This document shows, one piece after another, positions 1 through 11,800 of a DNA stretch of 64,000 nucleotides. The DNA is taken from contig NC_134082.1 in assembly GCF_000715075.1 (NCBI RefSeq), positions 143,332,948 to 143,396,947 of the forward strand, written 5' to 3'. The notes under the pieces were generated by a model that was not told the origin of the DNA, made no database searches, and saw only the letters and a program-made list of their open reading frames with translations. The DNA is from Nicotiana tabacum (Eukaryota > Streptophyta > Magnoliopsida > Solanales > Solanaceae). Position numbers and translations under genes: made by a program. How positions within the stretch are numbered: position 1 is the stretch's first letter; each line of letters opens with the position of its first letter.

Positions 1-2701
1 TCTTTGTCGGAAAAATCTTCGTGTTTCTAGTCAAAGAGGGGCAGCTGTAGACACCTAATTTTTGACCCTCCCCGAGAATTTTCACATTTTTAGCGTGAAT
101 ATGTGAAATTGGGTATAATATAGCCATTTTAACTATTTTTACTTTATTTTTATCGCAAAAGAAAATTACAAAATATATATATATAAATTTTAGTTTATGT
201 ATTTCTCATAAACTTGAAAAAAATACAAAAAATAGTACCTTATTTTGTACCTTACATAATTTCGAAAATTACCAAAAAATATAGTTCTATTAATGTTTTG
301 TAGTCATTTTAATTTTGAAAAAATACAAAAATATTACTTTATATAAAAACAAAAATTACAAAAAAATATATAGTTTTATTAATATTTTGTCGCTATTTTA
401 ATCTTGAAAAAATATTAAAAAAAAGATATAGTTTTGTTTTAAATATTAGGCTTATTTTTAGTAGCTATTTTGCATACATAATCAGTTGAGCAACGTTGTG
501 TTCCTTATTCTCGGGTCCGGGCAAAAGAATAATATTCGGGTTCAAACTACCCGTTTTTAGGCCTAATTTTCGGACCTAGCCCATAATAATCCGAGTCCAC
601 CACACATGGGGGATACACGTTGGGAACACGGACGGAACACCACACACGGGGAACCCCACCACGCGTGAGGGACACAAGTCTTGAACCCCACCACGCATGG
701 GGGTCTATTTTCTTTTGCAAAAAACTACAAAAACACACGGACAAAGGGTTAGAACGGACAGATTTGAAAACCGAGGGGCACTATTCATTCATCTTCTCCA
801 AAAGGAGAAGAACAAAAAACCCTAGGAGCCTACCCAAAAGAAACGTGAAACCACCAAACACCACCACCAAACAGACCCTTCCACCACCAAACAGGCCCCT
901 CGACCCTACTGTCCGAACACCAGCCCACGACCACTCCTCCTCCTCCTAGCTCCATCAAACCCGTCGTCACTGCCCATACGACCACTCCTCGATCCTCCAT
1001 TAAATCCGACGACCACAGCTGTTGCTGCTGCGTCATCACTGACCATAACCCCACTCCTCCTGTCCAAACTCCCTTCATCGACCATAAACTCCGATCGTCT
1101 ACCACCAAACGGGCTCGTTACCAGCTCCAGCCCAGCGACCATAACCCCGCCACCACCAAATAGGCTCTCTACCAGCTCCAACCCAACAAACGACCACCAC
1201 CAAACGACCCTTCCAGCAAGCCCCCCCCCAACGCACCAGTCCCGTCGACGCTGCCCTTCGACTGCTGTTGCCCGGAAAAACCAGTAGCTTCATTATCTCC
1301 TTTCGAGCAGCAGTTGTGGCTATGTTGCTGCATTGCATCGCCAATGACCACCTAAACCAACCTCTCTTCGTCTCCAGACCTCCAGAAACGACCAGCCAGT
1401 GCAGCCATGAAATCACTCTTGAGGTTGCCGTTCGTGTTATGAGTTCCGTCGAGGTCGTTGCTGTCCATTTTTGGCGAGTTCAAGATGTTGAAGCTCGACG
1501 TTGCTATTAAACGTGAGTATTCATGCTGCTTTTTGTTGGCTCGGTGTGTTCTTTGCTTGCACGTTTTGTCTAGGTAAATCTGAGTATTAGTAATATATTT
1601 GTCGTATCTTAAAATTTATATTGTCATGTTAGTTTATCACTGATTGTTAATGTTATGTTCTGTTGTTAATGTTTATATTTCTGTTTAGCACTGATTGTCA
1701 GTTGCTTTGCCATTTGTTGTTAGGTTGTGAGATTATTAGCTTGTACTTCATTAAACTAGATTAAGAAGAAAAAAAGTGATAGTTTATAAATAGCTTCAAA
1801 TTAGTGATTTGTGGCAATATTGTTGTTTGTATGTAATTAGATTAAAGGAACCGAGGGTGCATCTCATGTGACCCGGCTCCAATTTGGAACAAAGTTAAAT
1901 AGAACTTGTCGTGAACCACTAGTGCGTTACGTATAGCAGGGCTTGCAATATATTTTAATAACTTTGAATTAACTCTTTAAATAGATAAAGTAAAAATGTA
2001 GTAACTTTAAGTTTACCCTTTTTTTTTAAAAAAACAATAATAAAATGAGACGAGCCTCGCCAAATGAAAACACACAGATTGCGGGGCCCTCACAAAAATA
2101 TATGTGTTAATTACTTAGAACTCGGGAGGGCCGTTTAGAGAATTTCATGGCCTTCCCAAAATAATGACGCGATAGTCTCTTTAGGCGCGTGTTTAATAGT
2201 TTACTTTTTTAAGCTTGGGTGTGCATTTCATGCGAGCCAAATCCAAATCCCAAAACATCAAATAAAATGTGTTCCGGATTGTGGGTGCATTTCATGTGAC
2301 GCAGTCCAAAGACGTGTTTTAAGCGATGTTCACATTCTTTTAAAAATAATAATAATAAAAGCGGTAAAAAGTTAAAATTGGCAAATCGGTTCATAATTGT
2401 ATTTAAAATCAGATAAATAAGCCGAATATGACAGTTGAGCGACCGTGCTAGAACCACGGAACTTGGGAATGCCTAACACCTTCTCCCAGGTTAACAAAAT
2501 TCCTTATCCGGATTTCTGGTACGCAGACTGTAATATGGAGTCATTCTTTTCCTCAATTCGGGATTAAAATTGGTGACTTGGGACACCCTAAATCTCCCAA
2601 GTGGCGACTCTGAAATAAATAAACGAATCCCGTTTCGATTGTCCTTTAATTGGAAAAAACTCCCTTGTACCCTCGCGGGTGCGGAAAAAGGAGGTGTGAC
2701 A
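1..2701 (+). mobile_element. 3' end of an Ogre/Tat-like LTR retrotransposon: internal tail, polypurine tract and 3' LTR (46-2701)
   Basis: Positions 31-45 are a purine-rich tract (CAAAGAGGGGCAGC) followed at 46 by TGTAGACACC, a typical LTR start. The LTR ends at 2701 with GGTGTGACA, so it is 2656 bp and opens with TG and closes with CA. Its last 250 bp hold words I associate with Solanaceae Ogre LTRs (GGGAATGCCTAACACC near 2466, GACTTGGGACACCC near 2576, AAGTGGCGACTCTGA near 2599). No primer-binding site follows 2701; the sequence instead enters a split - strand ORF, so this is a 3' LTR and the element body lies left of the window. The right flank would start the target duplication (CCAGG, 2702-2706); the left partner is off-window. 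ORFs inside the LTR look non-coding. Family assignment is from remembered LTR words, so it is fairly but not fully certain. Confidence 0.68.
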
Positions 2702-4019
2702 CCAGGGAGACCTCATCTCCCTCTTCTTCAGAGTCTTCCTCTTCTGCAACTTTCCTTTTTGCAGAAGAAGAACCCAAAACTATTTCCCGGGATCTTTCTA
2801 GAGAGATACGGGTTCCTGAAGGAGTACGGGTTCCCGAGGAAATACGAGAAGTCGCAACTGCTTCAGCAGTAACTCCTCGAGTAGCAAATCCTGACGAAAG
2901 GAAGGATAGAAATTAGAGCAATAAAAGAGAATATAGACACGAAAGGCACAAAATATAAATTCTTACCATGAGTCTTTACCTTCCAACCAAAACGGTTAGA
3001 AAGTGCTTTCCAAGACCTACCGTCCATCGGTGCGATCTTCAGCAATTTATCTACCCAACTATTGAAGTTGGAAACATCCCCCACAACTCCCATGGTAGCT
3101 AAAAAAACAACAAAAGCAAAATTAGAGAAGTTTGGCAAACTTGAAGGAAAAAGGTACGAGAAGGTTAAAAGACTTACGTGCAAAATTCCACTTCTCAGGG
3201 AAGGGAACATTATCCTCACCCACTAAACCAACAGTGGGGGCAGCAACAAATCGGGCATACCAACCGCGGTCTTTGTCATCTTCGGGACTCACCAAAACCC
3301 TCTTACTCCTAGCTACTAGTGTAAAAACACCATTGCGAAAAAGTCTAGGTGAGTAAAGATGAATCAAGTGGGGGAAAGTAAAAAGAACTTCGCTTTAGTG
3401 GCTAAATGCCTTAAACAGGCAACAACCCTCCATATGATCGGACCAATTTGGCCCAAACAGACGTTGAATGATCGGACCAATTTGGCCCAAACAGACGTTG
3501 AAGAAACGGCAATATTCGAGAATGACTGGGTCAATCGCTGGTCTGAACCCTAAAGTAAAAGGGTATGTGTAAACAAAAGAAAACCCAATTAAATAAGAAG
3601 TTATTCTATGATTTGGATTAGGGATAATAATAGGAAAATCGTTACTCCAATGATAGTCCATACGAACCACAGAAGTCAAAACTTCTGTAATTTGAGTGGG
3701 GTAAGTATCAACACGATCTAAAGCGGAAATCTGATTTCTAAGAGATTCCCTATTGTGGTAACAAAATAATTCTGTAGGGACTCTCTTATACTAAAGGCTC
3801 GCATAATGGTTCAGAAGGTTCTTTACTCCTAGAAGAAGATTTGTGAGAAAGGGAACCTCTGGTTCTGGAAGAAGGACCAGAACTAGAAGAAGGCATAGAC
3901 GAACCACCTCGAATAGATCCTAAGCTACGAAGCCTACCTCCCCTTCTATGCCTAACATGGGCATTGGGGAAAGAATCAACAATGGAGACTTCTCGAGAGT
4001 GAGGGTTTAGTGAAGACAT
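2702..4019 (-). pseudogene. Antisense extra ORF of a Tat-lineage retrotransposon, copy 1 (intron-containing, truncated by the Ogre-like LTR)
   Basis: Read on the - strand from an ATG at 4019, this encodes a Ser/Arg-rich N-terminus, then a globular segment (about 3679-3178) with the motif HLIHLYSPRLFR, then a segment ending KTHG, then a Ser/Glu-rich segment with KRKVAEEED. Two introns fit consensus: 3177-3099 (79 bp, CAC|GTAAGT...TTAG) and 2966-2891 (76 bp, CATG|GTAAGA...CAG); both splices keep frame. Exons are about 4019-3178, 3098-2967 and 2890-2702. The same protein family, with the first intron at the same codon, is at 21.5-23.8 kb on the other strand. It resembles the domain named 'putative gypsy type transposon' (PF04195-like), recalled from memory. 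Damage: frameshifts near 3786, a 34-bp duplication at 3434-3501, and loss of the 3' end to the LTR at 2701. Function unknown. It lies antisense to the element whose polypurine tract and LTR are at 4382-4937. Confidence 0.6.
3434..3501. repeat. Perfect 34-bp tandem duplication in the antisense ORF
   Basis: The unit starting ATGATCGGACCAATTTGG occurs at 3434-3467 and again at 3468-3501 without mismatch. Because 34 is not a multiple of three it shifts the reading frame of the - strand ORF, and it looks like a recent slippage or repair duplication. Confidence 0.9.
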
Positions 4020-4109
4020 AGTGAAGAGGAATGATGTAAAGAAGAAGTAAACAGAGAATTGAGAAATTAAATGTTCAATAAAACTTTATGAGGTAAAAGA
4101 CAAGGGAAG

Positions 4110-4126
4110 AAGTTATATTTATATTA
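4110..4126 (-). promoter_or_regulatory. TATA box of the antisense ORF (copy 1)
   Basis: On the - strand the sequence reads TTAATATAAATATAAC about 95 bp upstream of the ATG at 4019, followed by a pyrimidine-rich leader. This is the position and composition expected of a plant TATA box, and it is separate from the LTR promoter of the host element (TATA-like CTATAAAAGG near 4743 on the + strand). Confidence 0.5.
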
Positions 4127-4400
4127 ATAATCGACCGCCAAAGGTAAAAGTGCAGTGAGGGAAGGATCACAGTTATGATAACTGGCACTTCGTAAATAGT
4201 GGAACCATAAAAACCTTGAAAAAGGGCTGCAAAAACTGCAGAACCAATGGAAAATTGATACGTGTACAGAGTATTAAATGGAAGTGACAATTGAAGCGTC
4301 AATTTTGTCATAGCATTAATGGTGACAAAAATTCTCGTTTTAATGAAATTCACTTCCCAAATATTCAACTGATGAATAAATGGAAAGTGGGGGGACTATC

Positions 4401-4937
4401 TGTATTGGGAAAAATTACATTTATATAAAGATGATGTGTCGTGACTCGTGGACTGGTCAAATAGTCAAAGAATTATAATTAGTCAAGAGGCACGCGCAAC
4501 AATAGAAACGAGCAAGAGGCACGGGTGGCCATATCTATTTAAGTCATTTATATCCAAGAATAAAAAAGGAATGGATCTGACCATGGTAAAGAGCGCAGAT
4601 ACAGAATTTGACAGGCATTAAATACTGGATACGTTAGAGAAATTTGTATTGATTATAATGATTATGTAACGTAGCATTCAATGTCTTTAATTATTCATAA
4701 TAGCCTCATTATGATTTGGGGAAAACGCATATCTTCAAGATACCTATAAAAGGGAGGTATCTGATCAATTGTAGGGACAAAAGACATTATCGGAATATAC
4801 TTTGATTTACTTGTTTTTTCTCCTGATTACACTCTAATTATCCCAAATTACTTTCCTTTGCATATTCTTTTGATTATCAATAACCCGTGTTCTTCTAAAT
4901 TCTAGCTTTGACTGAAATTCTATTTTTTGGTTAAACA
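4401..4937 (+). mobile_element. 3' LTR of Tat-lineage element, copy 1
   Basis: A purine-rich tract (GGAAAGTGGGGGGA, 4382-4395) is followed by CTATCTGTATTGGG. I place the LTR start at TGTATTGGG (4401) and the end at TTTGGTTAAACA (4937), giving 537 bp with TG...CA ends. A TATA-like CTATAAAAGG lies near 4743 in the same orientation. The LTR of the second Tat copy (19883-20607) has the same start words (ACTAACTGTATGGG on its sense strand) and the same end (TTTTTGGTCAAATA), which supports both boundaries. The element body would extend left on the + strand; what lies there is its antisense ORF. Confidence 0.6.
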
Positions 4938-5851
4938 AAAGGTATAATTAAATCACTTAATTGTAGGCATTAATAATGGATTGAGAGCCTTTTAAGGTGG
5001 AATGTATATATTTTGTAAACAAAACTTGTGTAGGTCGAGTAAATAACAAAATATAGATAATTTTGATAATAAAGTTTCAAATAGTGTATAAGAATGAAAA
5101 AATACCTAAATAATAAAGCAAACGGCCGTTACCTTCAAAGTGTTTTCTAAAATCACATATATTCACGTGCACCCTTAATGTATTGAATGGAAAAAAAAAC
5201 AAACTTATGCAATCAAGACACTTTCTTTTTATATAAATATTTATCTTCTAACTACGATTAAGTTTTTCTATAACCGATAATGAAAAATTATTTATACTAT
5301 CAAATCACATAAAAATACTATAATTATAGGTGAACCGCATATAATAAGTATATATTAGCTACTTAAAAATTAAGGTGAGTGACATATTGTTACCATACAT
5401 AGATAATATTAAAATTATTTACATTACATATAAAGTTAAATCCCGAGTTTAATTTTTTTACAGTACATATGCATCTATGATAAAATGCATATTAACCACC
5501 TAGTATAAGATTGACATATCACGGTAAGTTAATATACGGTGGGTAAATATTGCTCATTTTTGGGCTTCACGCCCTCCTTGTTTAGCATCTTCTTTTAAGT
5601 TTTAACCTCCACACCGCCAGCCACTCTGTCAACAGTTTGGAGTCGTAAAATCTGAGCAAAGCTAACAACTAGTTGCAGTTATATCATCACAACGTGCCAC
5701 GGCCCCATTCTCCTCCCCCATACCAATCTTCTACATACTCTCACTTTCCTAAACCCTACACTTCGTATATCCTTTCCTCTCTCTCTTTCTCCATTTCTCT
5801 GTTTAGTATGTTTCTCTAATCGCTGGTGCATAAACAAACAAACAAACAAGA
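4938..5851 (+). promoter_or_regulatory. Upstream region and 5' leader of the PLD gene
   Basis: About 900 bp of AT-rich sequence separates the Tat LTR from the PLD start codon. No convincing TATA box was found. A CT-rich stretch (about 5765-5805, TCCTTTCCTCTCTCTCTTTC) and an AAAC repeat just before the ATG look like a plant 5' leader. The start context AAGAATGGCG fits the plant preference for GC after ATG. Confidence 0.5.
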
Positions 5852-8800
5852 ATGGCGGAAAATTCATCTACAGAAGACTTAATCTGTTTACATGGAGATT
5901 TGGAGCTTCACATCGTTCAAGCGCGTCATTTACCCAACATGGACTTAACTTCCGAGCGTCTTCGCCGTTGCTTCACCGCCTGTGATGTCTGCCGGAATCC
6001 TCCGACTGACTCCACCGCCGCCGACCACGACGGAGACTATGACGTTCCCAATGTAAAGAAAAACCCCGATCAAAAAATCCATCACCGGAGAATAATCACT
6101 AGCGACCCTTACGTCACTGTATCGGCACCTCACACTGCCCTCGCCCGTACACGTGTCTTACCCAACTCCCAAAACCCTGTTTGGGATGAACATTTTCATA
6201 TCCCTTTAGCACACCCTATCGACTGCTTAGAATTTCGCGTTAAAGACGATGACGTTTTCGGTGCTCAAGTTATGGGTAAGGTTAGAATTCCGGCCGAAAA
6301 AATCGCCACCGGTGAGATTATTTCCGGCTGGTTTTCCGTTATTGGCGCTTCAGGAAAACCTCCTAAACCTAACACGGCTCTTCAGCTATGGATGAAATTC
6401 GTTCCATATGATACAAACCCATTGTACAAGCAAGGTATTGCTTCAGATCCTCAACATTTAGGTGTAAGGAATACGTATTTTCCGTTGAGGAAAGGGAGCT
6501 CAGTGAAGCTGTACCAAGATGCTCATATAAGCAATAGTTTTAAGCTACCGGAAATTGAGTTGGAAAATAATAGAGTGTATGAAAACAATAGATGTTGGGA
6601 AGATATATGCTATGCAATTTCAGAGGCCCATCACTTGGTTTACATAGTTGGGTGGTCTGTTTTTCACAAGATCAAATTGATTCGAGAGCCCACTAGGCCA
6701 TTGCCGCGTGGCGGTGACTTGACACTTGGTGAATTGCTTAAATATAAGTCCCAAGAAGGGGTGCGCGTTCTGTTATTAGTTTGGGATGATAAAACTTCCC
6801 ATGATAAGTTCTTTATTAACACGGTATGCATCTTTTTAACTGTTACTTTTTGGATATTTTCTTTGCTGTTGTTTTAAGTATTTGTTTAGGTAGTGGTTAG
6901 ATTAGAATATTGTGTTAGTGTTGCTAGTTGATGTTATTATTCTAATGGTGTGCTCAATGTATATTATAATGTTGTATTGTCTTTTCTTCCAAGCTTTCGA
7001 ATGAGTGCATCAATAGTTGTAGTTCTTGTTTGTCAATCTCACAATAGTTTGAGATGGGACTTGATGCAGGCGGGAGTAATGGGAACTCACGATGAGGAGA
7101 CCAAGAAGTTCTTTAAGCATTCCTCTGTGATATGTGTTTTGTCGCCACGTTATGCTAGCAGTAAACTCAGCATTATCAAGCAACAGGTTAACTTTCATAA
7201 CCACCTGCTCGTTGTTATTTAATGTACCCTGACATCTTGTGATTGCTGATTTCTTTATGCACCTGTGAAGTTATTGCCTCTTGAACCATGTCATTTCAAT
7301 AGTTTGCATTCAGAATCAGGCATTCAATATGGTGGAGAATGTTCTGATGAATTGGTAGAAAATATTCTTATAAGTTTGCGGAAAAAAGATAGGGATCAAG
7401 GAAGAGCTGAAATGGTTCAGCAGAACAACATAATAAATGAATGCTTGCCTTGTGTTGCTTGACAAGAATACTGTCCTGAATGAGTGGACTAAAGAAATAT
7501 AGTTCTTCTAAAGCAGCAGAAATTGAGGTTTTGATGGGCTGTGTGAAGCTAAATTTTGTTTGGATTGCATAAATGTTCCTTCTGAGAGACCCTTCAATGT
7601 TTTAATGAATTAAAATCAATTAAACCAACTTCTGTAGCTTTTGGATCCATTATTTCCCATATACAGATATTCCAATGAAATGATTTTGTGACCTGAACAT
7701 TCTACTATTGCTTCCAGGTAGTGGGAACCATGTTTACGCACCATCAGAAGTGCGTACTGGTAGATACACAGGCTTCCGGTAATAATAGAAAAGTTACAGC
7801 ATTCTTAGGAGGGCTTGATCTCTGCGATGGTCGATATGATACACCCGAACATCGCCTATTCCGTGATCTTGACACTGTATTTAAAGATGATTTTCATCAG
7901 CCTACATTTCCTGTGAGTAGTATTTGTTCCCAATGTTTCCTTGAATAATTCTTGTATGTGTCATAAACACTCTGTGTTTACATGTGTTCTCTGTCCTTTT
8001 TCAGTGACACATTTCTTTCTTGTCATTATTTCTTTTCTGCATGGCACTCAAAGTCAATAGTTTCTTTTTCTGTTTTGATATTTCTTTTTTGTTTTTGGTT
8101 GCATGAATTAGCCAGGGACCAAGGCTCCGAGGCAACCATGGCATGATTTGCATTGCAGAATTGACGGACCTGCTGTATATGATGTGCTTATAAACTTTGC
8201 TCAGCGATGGAGGAAAGCAACAAAATGGAGGGAATTCAAGTTGTTTAAGAAAACAATGTCCCATTGGCACGATGATGCTATGATAAAAATTGAGCGTATC
8301 TCATGGATTCTAAGCCCTGCTTTTGCTGTTTTAAGGGAGGGTACTGAAATTCCAGGGGATGATCCCAAACTACATGTATATGGAGAAGGTCACTCAGAAA
8401 ATTGGCATGCACAGGTAGATATTCTTTGTACTGTGAATATCTTTCATGAATATGTTACATCCCTTTCGACTCTCATCGTCATTCTTATATTGCAGATCTT
8501 CCGCTCCATCGATTCTGGTTCAGTGCAGGGTTTCCCCAAGAGAATTGATGTCGCGCAGGCACAGGCAAGGAAATCACAGCCTTTTCCTTTTTCCAAAGTT
8601 CTGCTAAAGTAGCTGTAATGTCAATGTGTAAAGAACTTTAGACAGAAAAACTTTTTTTCCCATCTCAGTTCACATTTTCTTTGGCGTTATATATGTTGCA
8701 GAACCTTGTCTGCTCAAAAAATTTGATAGTAGATAAAAGCATTGAAGCAGCATATATTCAGGCGATAAGATCCGCTCAGCATTTCATATATATTGAAAAT

Positions 8801-11800
8801 CAGTATTTTCTTGGATCGTCATATGCTTGGGAATCGTACAAAGATGCAGGTCAAATTTTAATCTTCTTGCTATGTTTCTGAATTGCAATATACTAGACTC
8901 CACTCTTTAACACCATATGAATGTTGGCTTGGCTCTATATTCTTATCCACATGAAAAGTTGATGAACTATTGCAACTTAATGCATTGAAACTCAGAGGTA
9001 AAACTTGATAGTACCGTCAGAATCTGGTTCAGTACAAAAAATTATTATCGAAATACCCATCTTGCCACTTGGAATGCATCCTTATTTGCAAGTATTAGAG
9101 AGTTGCTTTGAACTTGTAGGATTCCAAATCATATAGCTTCCTTGAAAAAAATGATGGTTTTGAGAATGTGCAACCTTAAAGAAAATTTGTAGCTTCCACA
9201 TAGTTTTCCTAGTATTTCTTTTTGAGATGTTCTCATTTCTGCACATTCTTGTAGTTGTTGCATTGCTTCCTGATTTCATTTGCTGTCCACTTGATCAGGA
9301 GCGGATCATCTGATACCAATGGAATTGGCACTTAAAATCACTAGTAAAATTAGAGCGAGGGAAAGGTTTTGTGTATATGTTGTCATGCCCATGTGGCCCG
9401 AAGGCGATCCTAAGTCAATCACTATGCAGGAAATTCTCTTCTGGCAGGTAATTTTTTCGTGAAACTCTTTGATTTTGTCTTTTGGATTTTATAAAAGAAT
9501 GTAGATAGTTTTAAATAGGCAATGATTAGGTGATAATGGCCTCAATTATGCAGCTACATCAAGGAGACTTCCAGAATAGAGATGCCAGCTGTCTAGAAGG
9601 GTTATTCCATCCAAAAATCAGAATGTACTAGTTATAGGGTGCGCATTAGCATAAATAGTACCTACCTTTTTCTAATATCTACAATCTTGCCTATCCAAAA
9701 AAGATATTCTTTGTTTAGTGTTTGAAAGAGCAGATATTCTTATCTTTTAGGGTAGTATATTTCTTTCCTTAGACATGGAGGGGCAATTGAGGAAAATGAC
9801 ATTGAGAAAGAATGTTCATGGCATTATTTATGTCTGAGGACCTGATAGAATGAGCGAAGGGAGAATTTGATAAAGGATGCAGTACTTATCATGGCGTGTT
9901 TTCTTCACGCCTCCCACTGTTATTATTGTACTGTGCAATTTTGATTGTGATTTTTGAAGAAACTTGTGATCTGGAAAAAGTGTACAAGAACAGAAAGAAA
10001 CGCACTTTTAAAGATTTTTGTATGCTTTCAACAGAGCCAGACAGTACAGATGATGTATCAAGTTATTGCAACAGAGCTCAAGTCGATGCAGCTCTTGGAC
10101 TCACATCCTTTAGACTATTTAAATTTCTACTGTCTTGGTAACCGTGAAGAGATTCCAAGCTCTATCTCTCAACCTTCTGGTAATGGTGATAAGGTAATAA
10201 CTTAAGGAATTTTCTTCTTTACATTTTCTTGTAAATGTATATGCACAAAATACACATGAGAGCAACTGAAGTGAAGGTTGCCTTTAACATTGATGAATAT
10301 GGTTTCTAGAGTCTTAAAAAAATAGCTACTTGACTTTCTGAATTAATTGTATCTATCGTCTAAACTTTGAAGGGTATCAAATTTCCTAAACTCTGTTTCT
10401 TTCACGTTTGCTCGAACTCTATATTGGTCTCTCATGCGCTTAGAACAAATTCATCAATTATCATATCCATTTCACACTTTCTAGAGGTTTTGATGTTCCA
10501 CCCTGAAAATCTATTTTCTGTGCATCACTAAATAGTACTCCCTCCGTTTCAATTTATGTGAATCTATTCCATGCCAAAAAAAATGACCCCTTTCCCTATT
10601 TGGAAACAATTTACCTTTATGTAATGATTTATAGCCACACAAAATATATGTGCATCATTTTACACCACAAGTTCAAAAGTCTCTCTTTTCTTAAACTCCG
10701 TGCCCAGTCAAATGGGTTCACATAAATTGAAACAGAGGGAGTATAAATTAACATGCTTAGATTCTGGCTAGACCTGGTTCCCTGTGAACTTTTCACTGAT
10801 TGTATCTATATGCATATTACCCTCTTAGTAGTATTAAAATCAAAATCCAGCATTATTATACGTTCCTCCTGATTGTTCAATTACGGCCTTATGCCACATA
10901 ATGTCTTGCATTATTGGAAGATCTTTCCGAATGGACTCAATGTCTTGCATCTGTGCATTCCAGACATAATTTTATACTCGGTACATAATTTATTCAACAG
11001 CTTGATTACAATAGTTGTAGCATGCTGTACTATGGATTGCTAGACCATTTATGAGTGAGTAAAACTGACTTGTAGAAGTGAGAGTGAGATGACTTCTTCA
11101 GCGTTCACGAATAGAATAGAGTTTCTTTAGGCACAGACCAAAACCGAACCAAATAATTGGATCCATGAGGAAATGCCGGTAATCAAAGCCTTAGTCTAAT
11201 TATGTTGTGAGGGACCGAATCCAATCATAAACCCGGAAATGAAATGAAGTTCACTTCCATCAAGTTGGTAAAGTAGGCATATGAATCATTTTGACTTAAG
11301 ACTTCTATTTCGGTGTAGGAAACTTATCGAAGTGCCATATGTTGAATCATGTGCCCGGATGAATTGAAAGTATTCTAATTCTAGAAAAGATAATAAAAGA
11401 ACTTTCAAAAGTAAATTCAGTTGTATTATTCAGATTCAAAATGCTACTTGGGAACTGGTATCTTAAACTTAGCTCTGTATCCATATGTTGTTGTCTTTTT
11501 ATGCTTGTTTTTATTTCCTTCAATGTGTGAAACACTTTTCCCTCTTTATGTTTGCTTGTTTTTGTTTTATTTTGCGTATCTGGATCTTATCAAGCTTGAA
11601 TAAATGTATTGAGAAGTTATCTTATCTTTGTCATGCAACCAGGTCTCAGACTCATATAAGTTTCAGCGATTCATGATATATGTTCATGCCAAAGGAATGA
11701 TAGTGGATGATGAATATGTTATTGTGGGCTCTGCCAACATAAATCAACGTTCTTTAGCTGGGTCAAAGGACACAGAGATAGCTATGGGTGCCTACCAGCC

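Noticed and set aside
620..1510. Overlapping ORFs in the first LTR (both strands), rich in Gly, Val and Trp or in Pro and His
   Set aside because: They follow from CCACCAC-rich composition of the LTR and match no protein; none has splice or start support.
4735..4800. CTATAAAAGG at 4743 as the PLD promoter
   Set aside because: It sits inside the Tat LTR, more than 1 kb upstream of the PLD start, and fits the LTR promoter better.
7265..7462. ORF in PLD intron 2
   Set aside because: It does not match PLD and lies between well-placed exons, so it is intronic.
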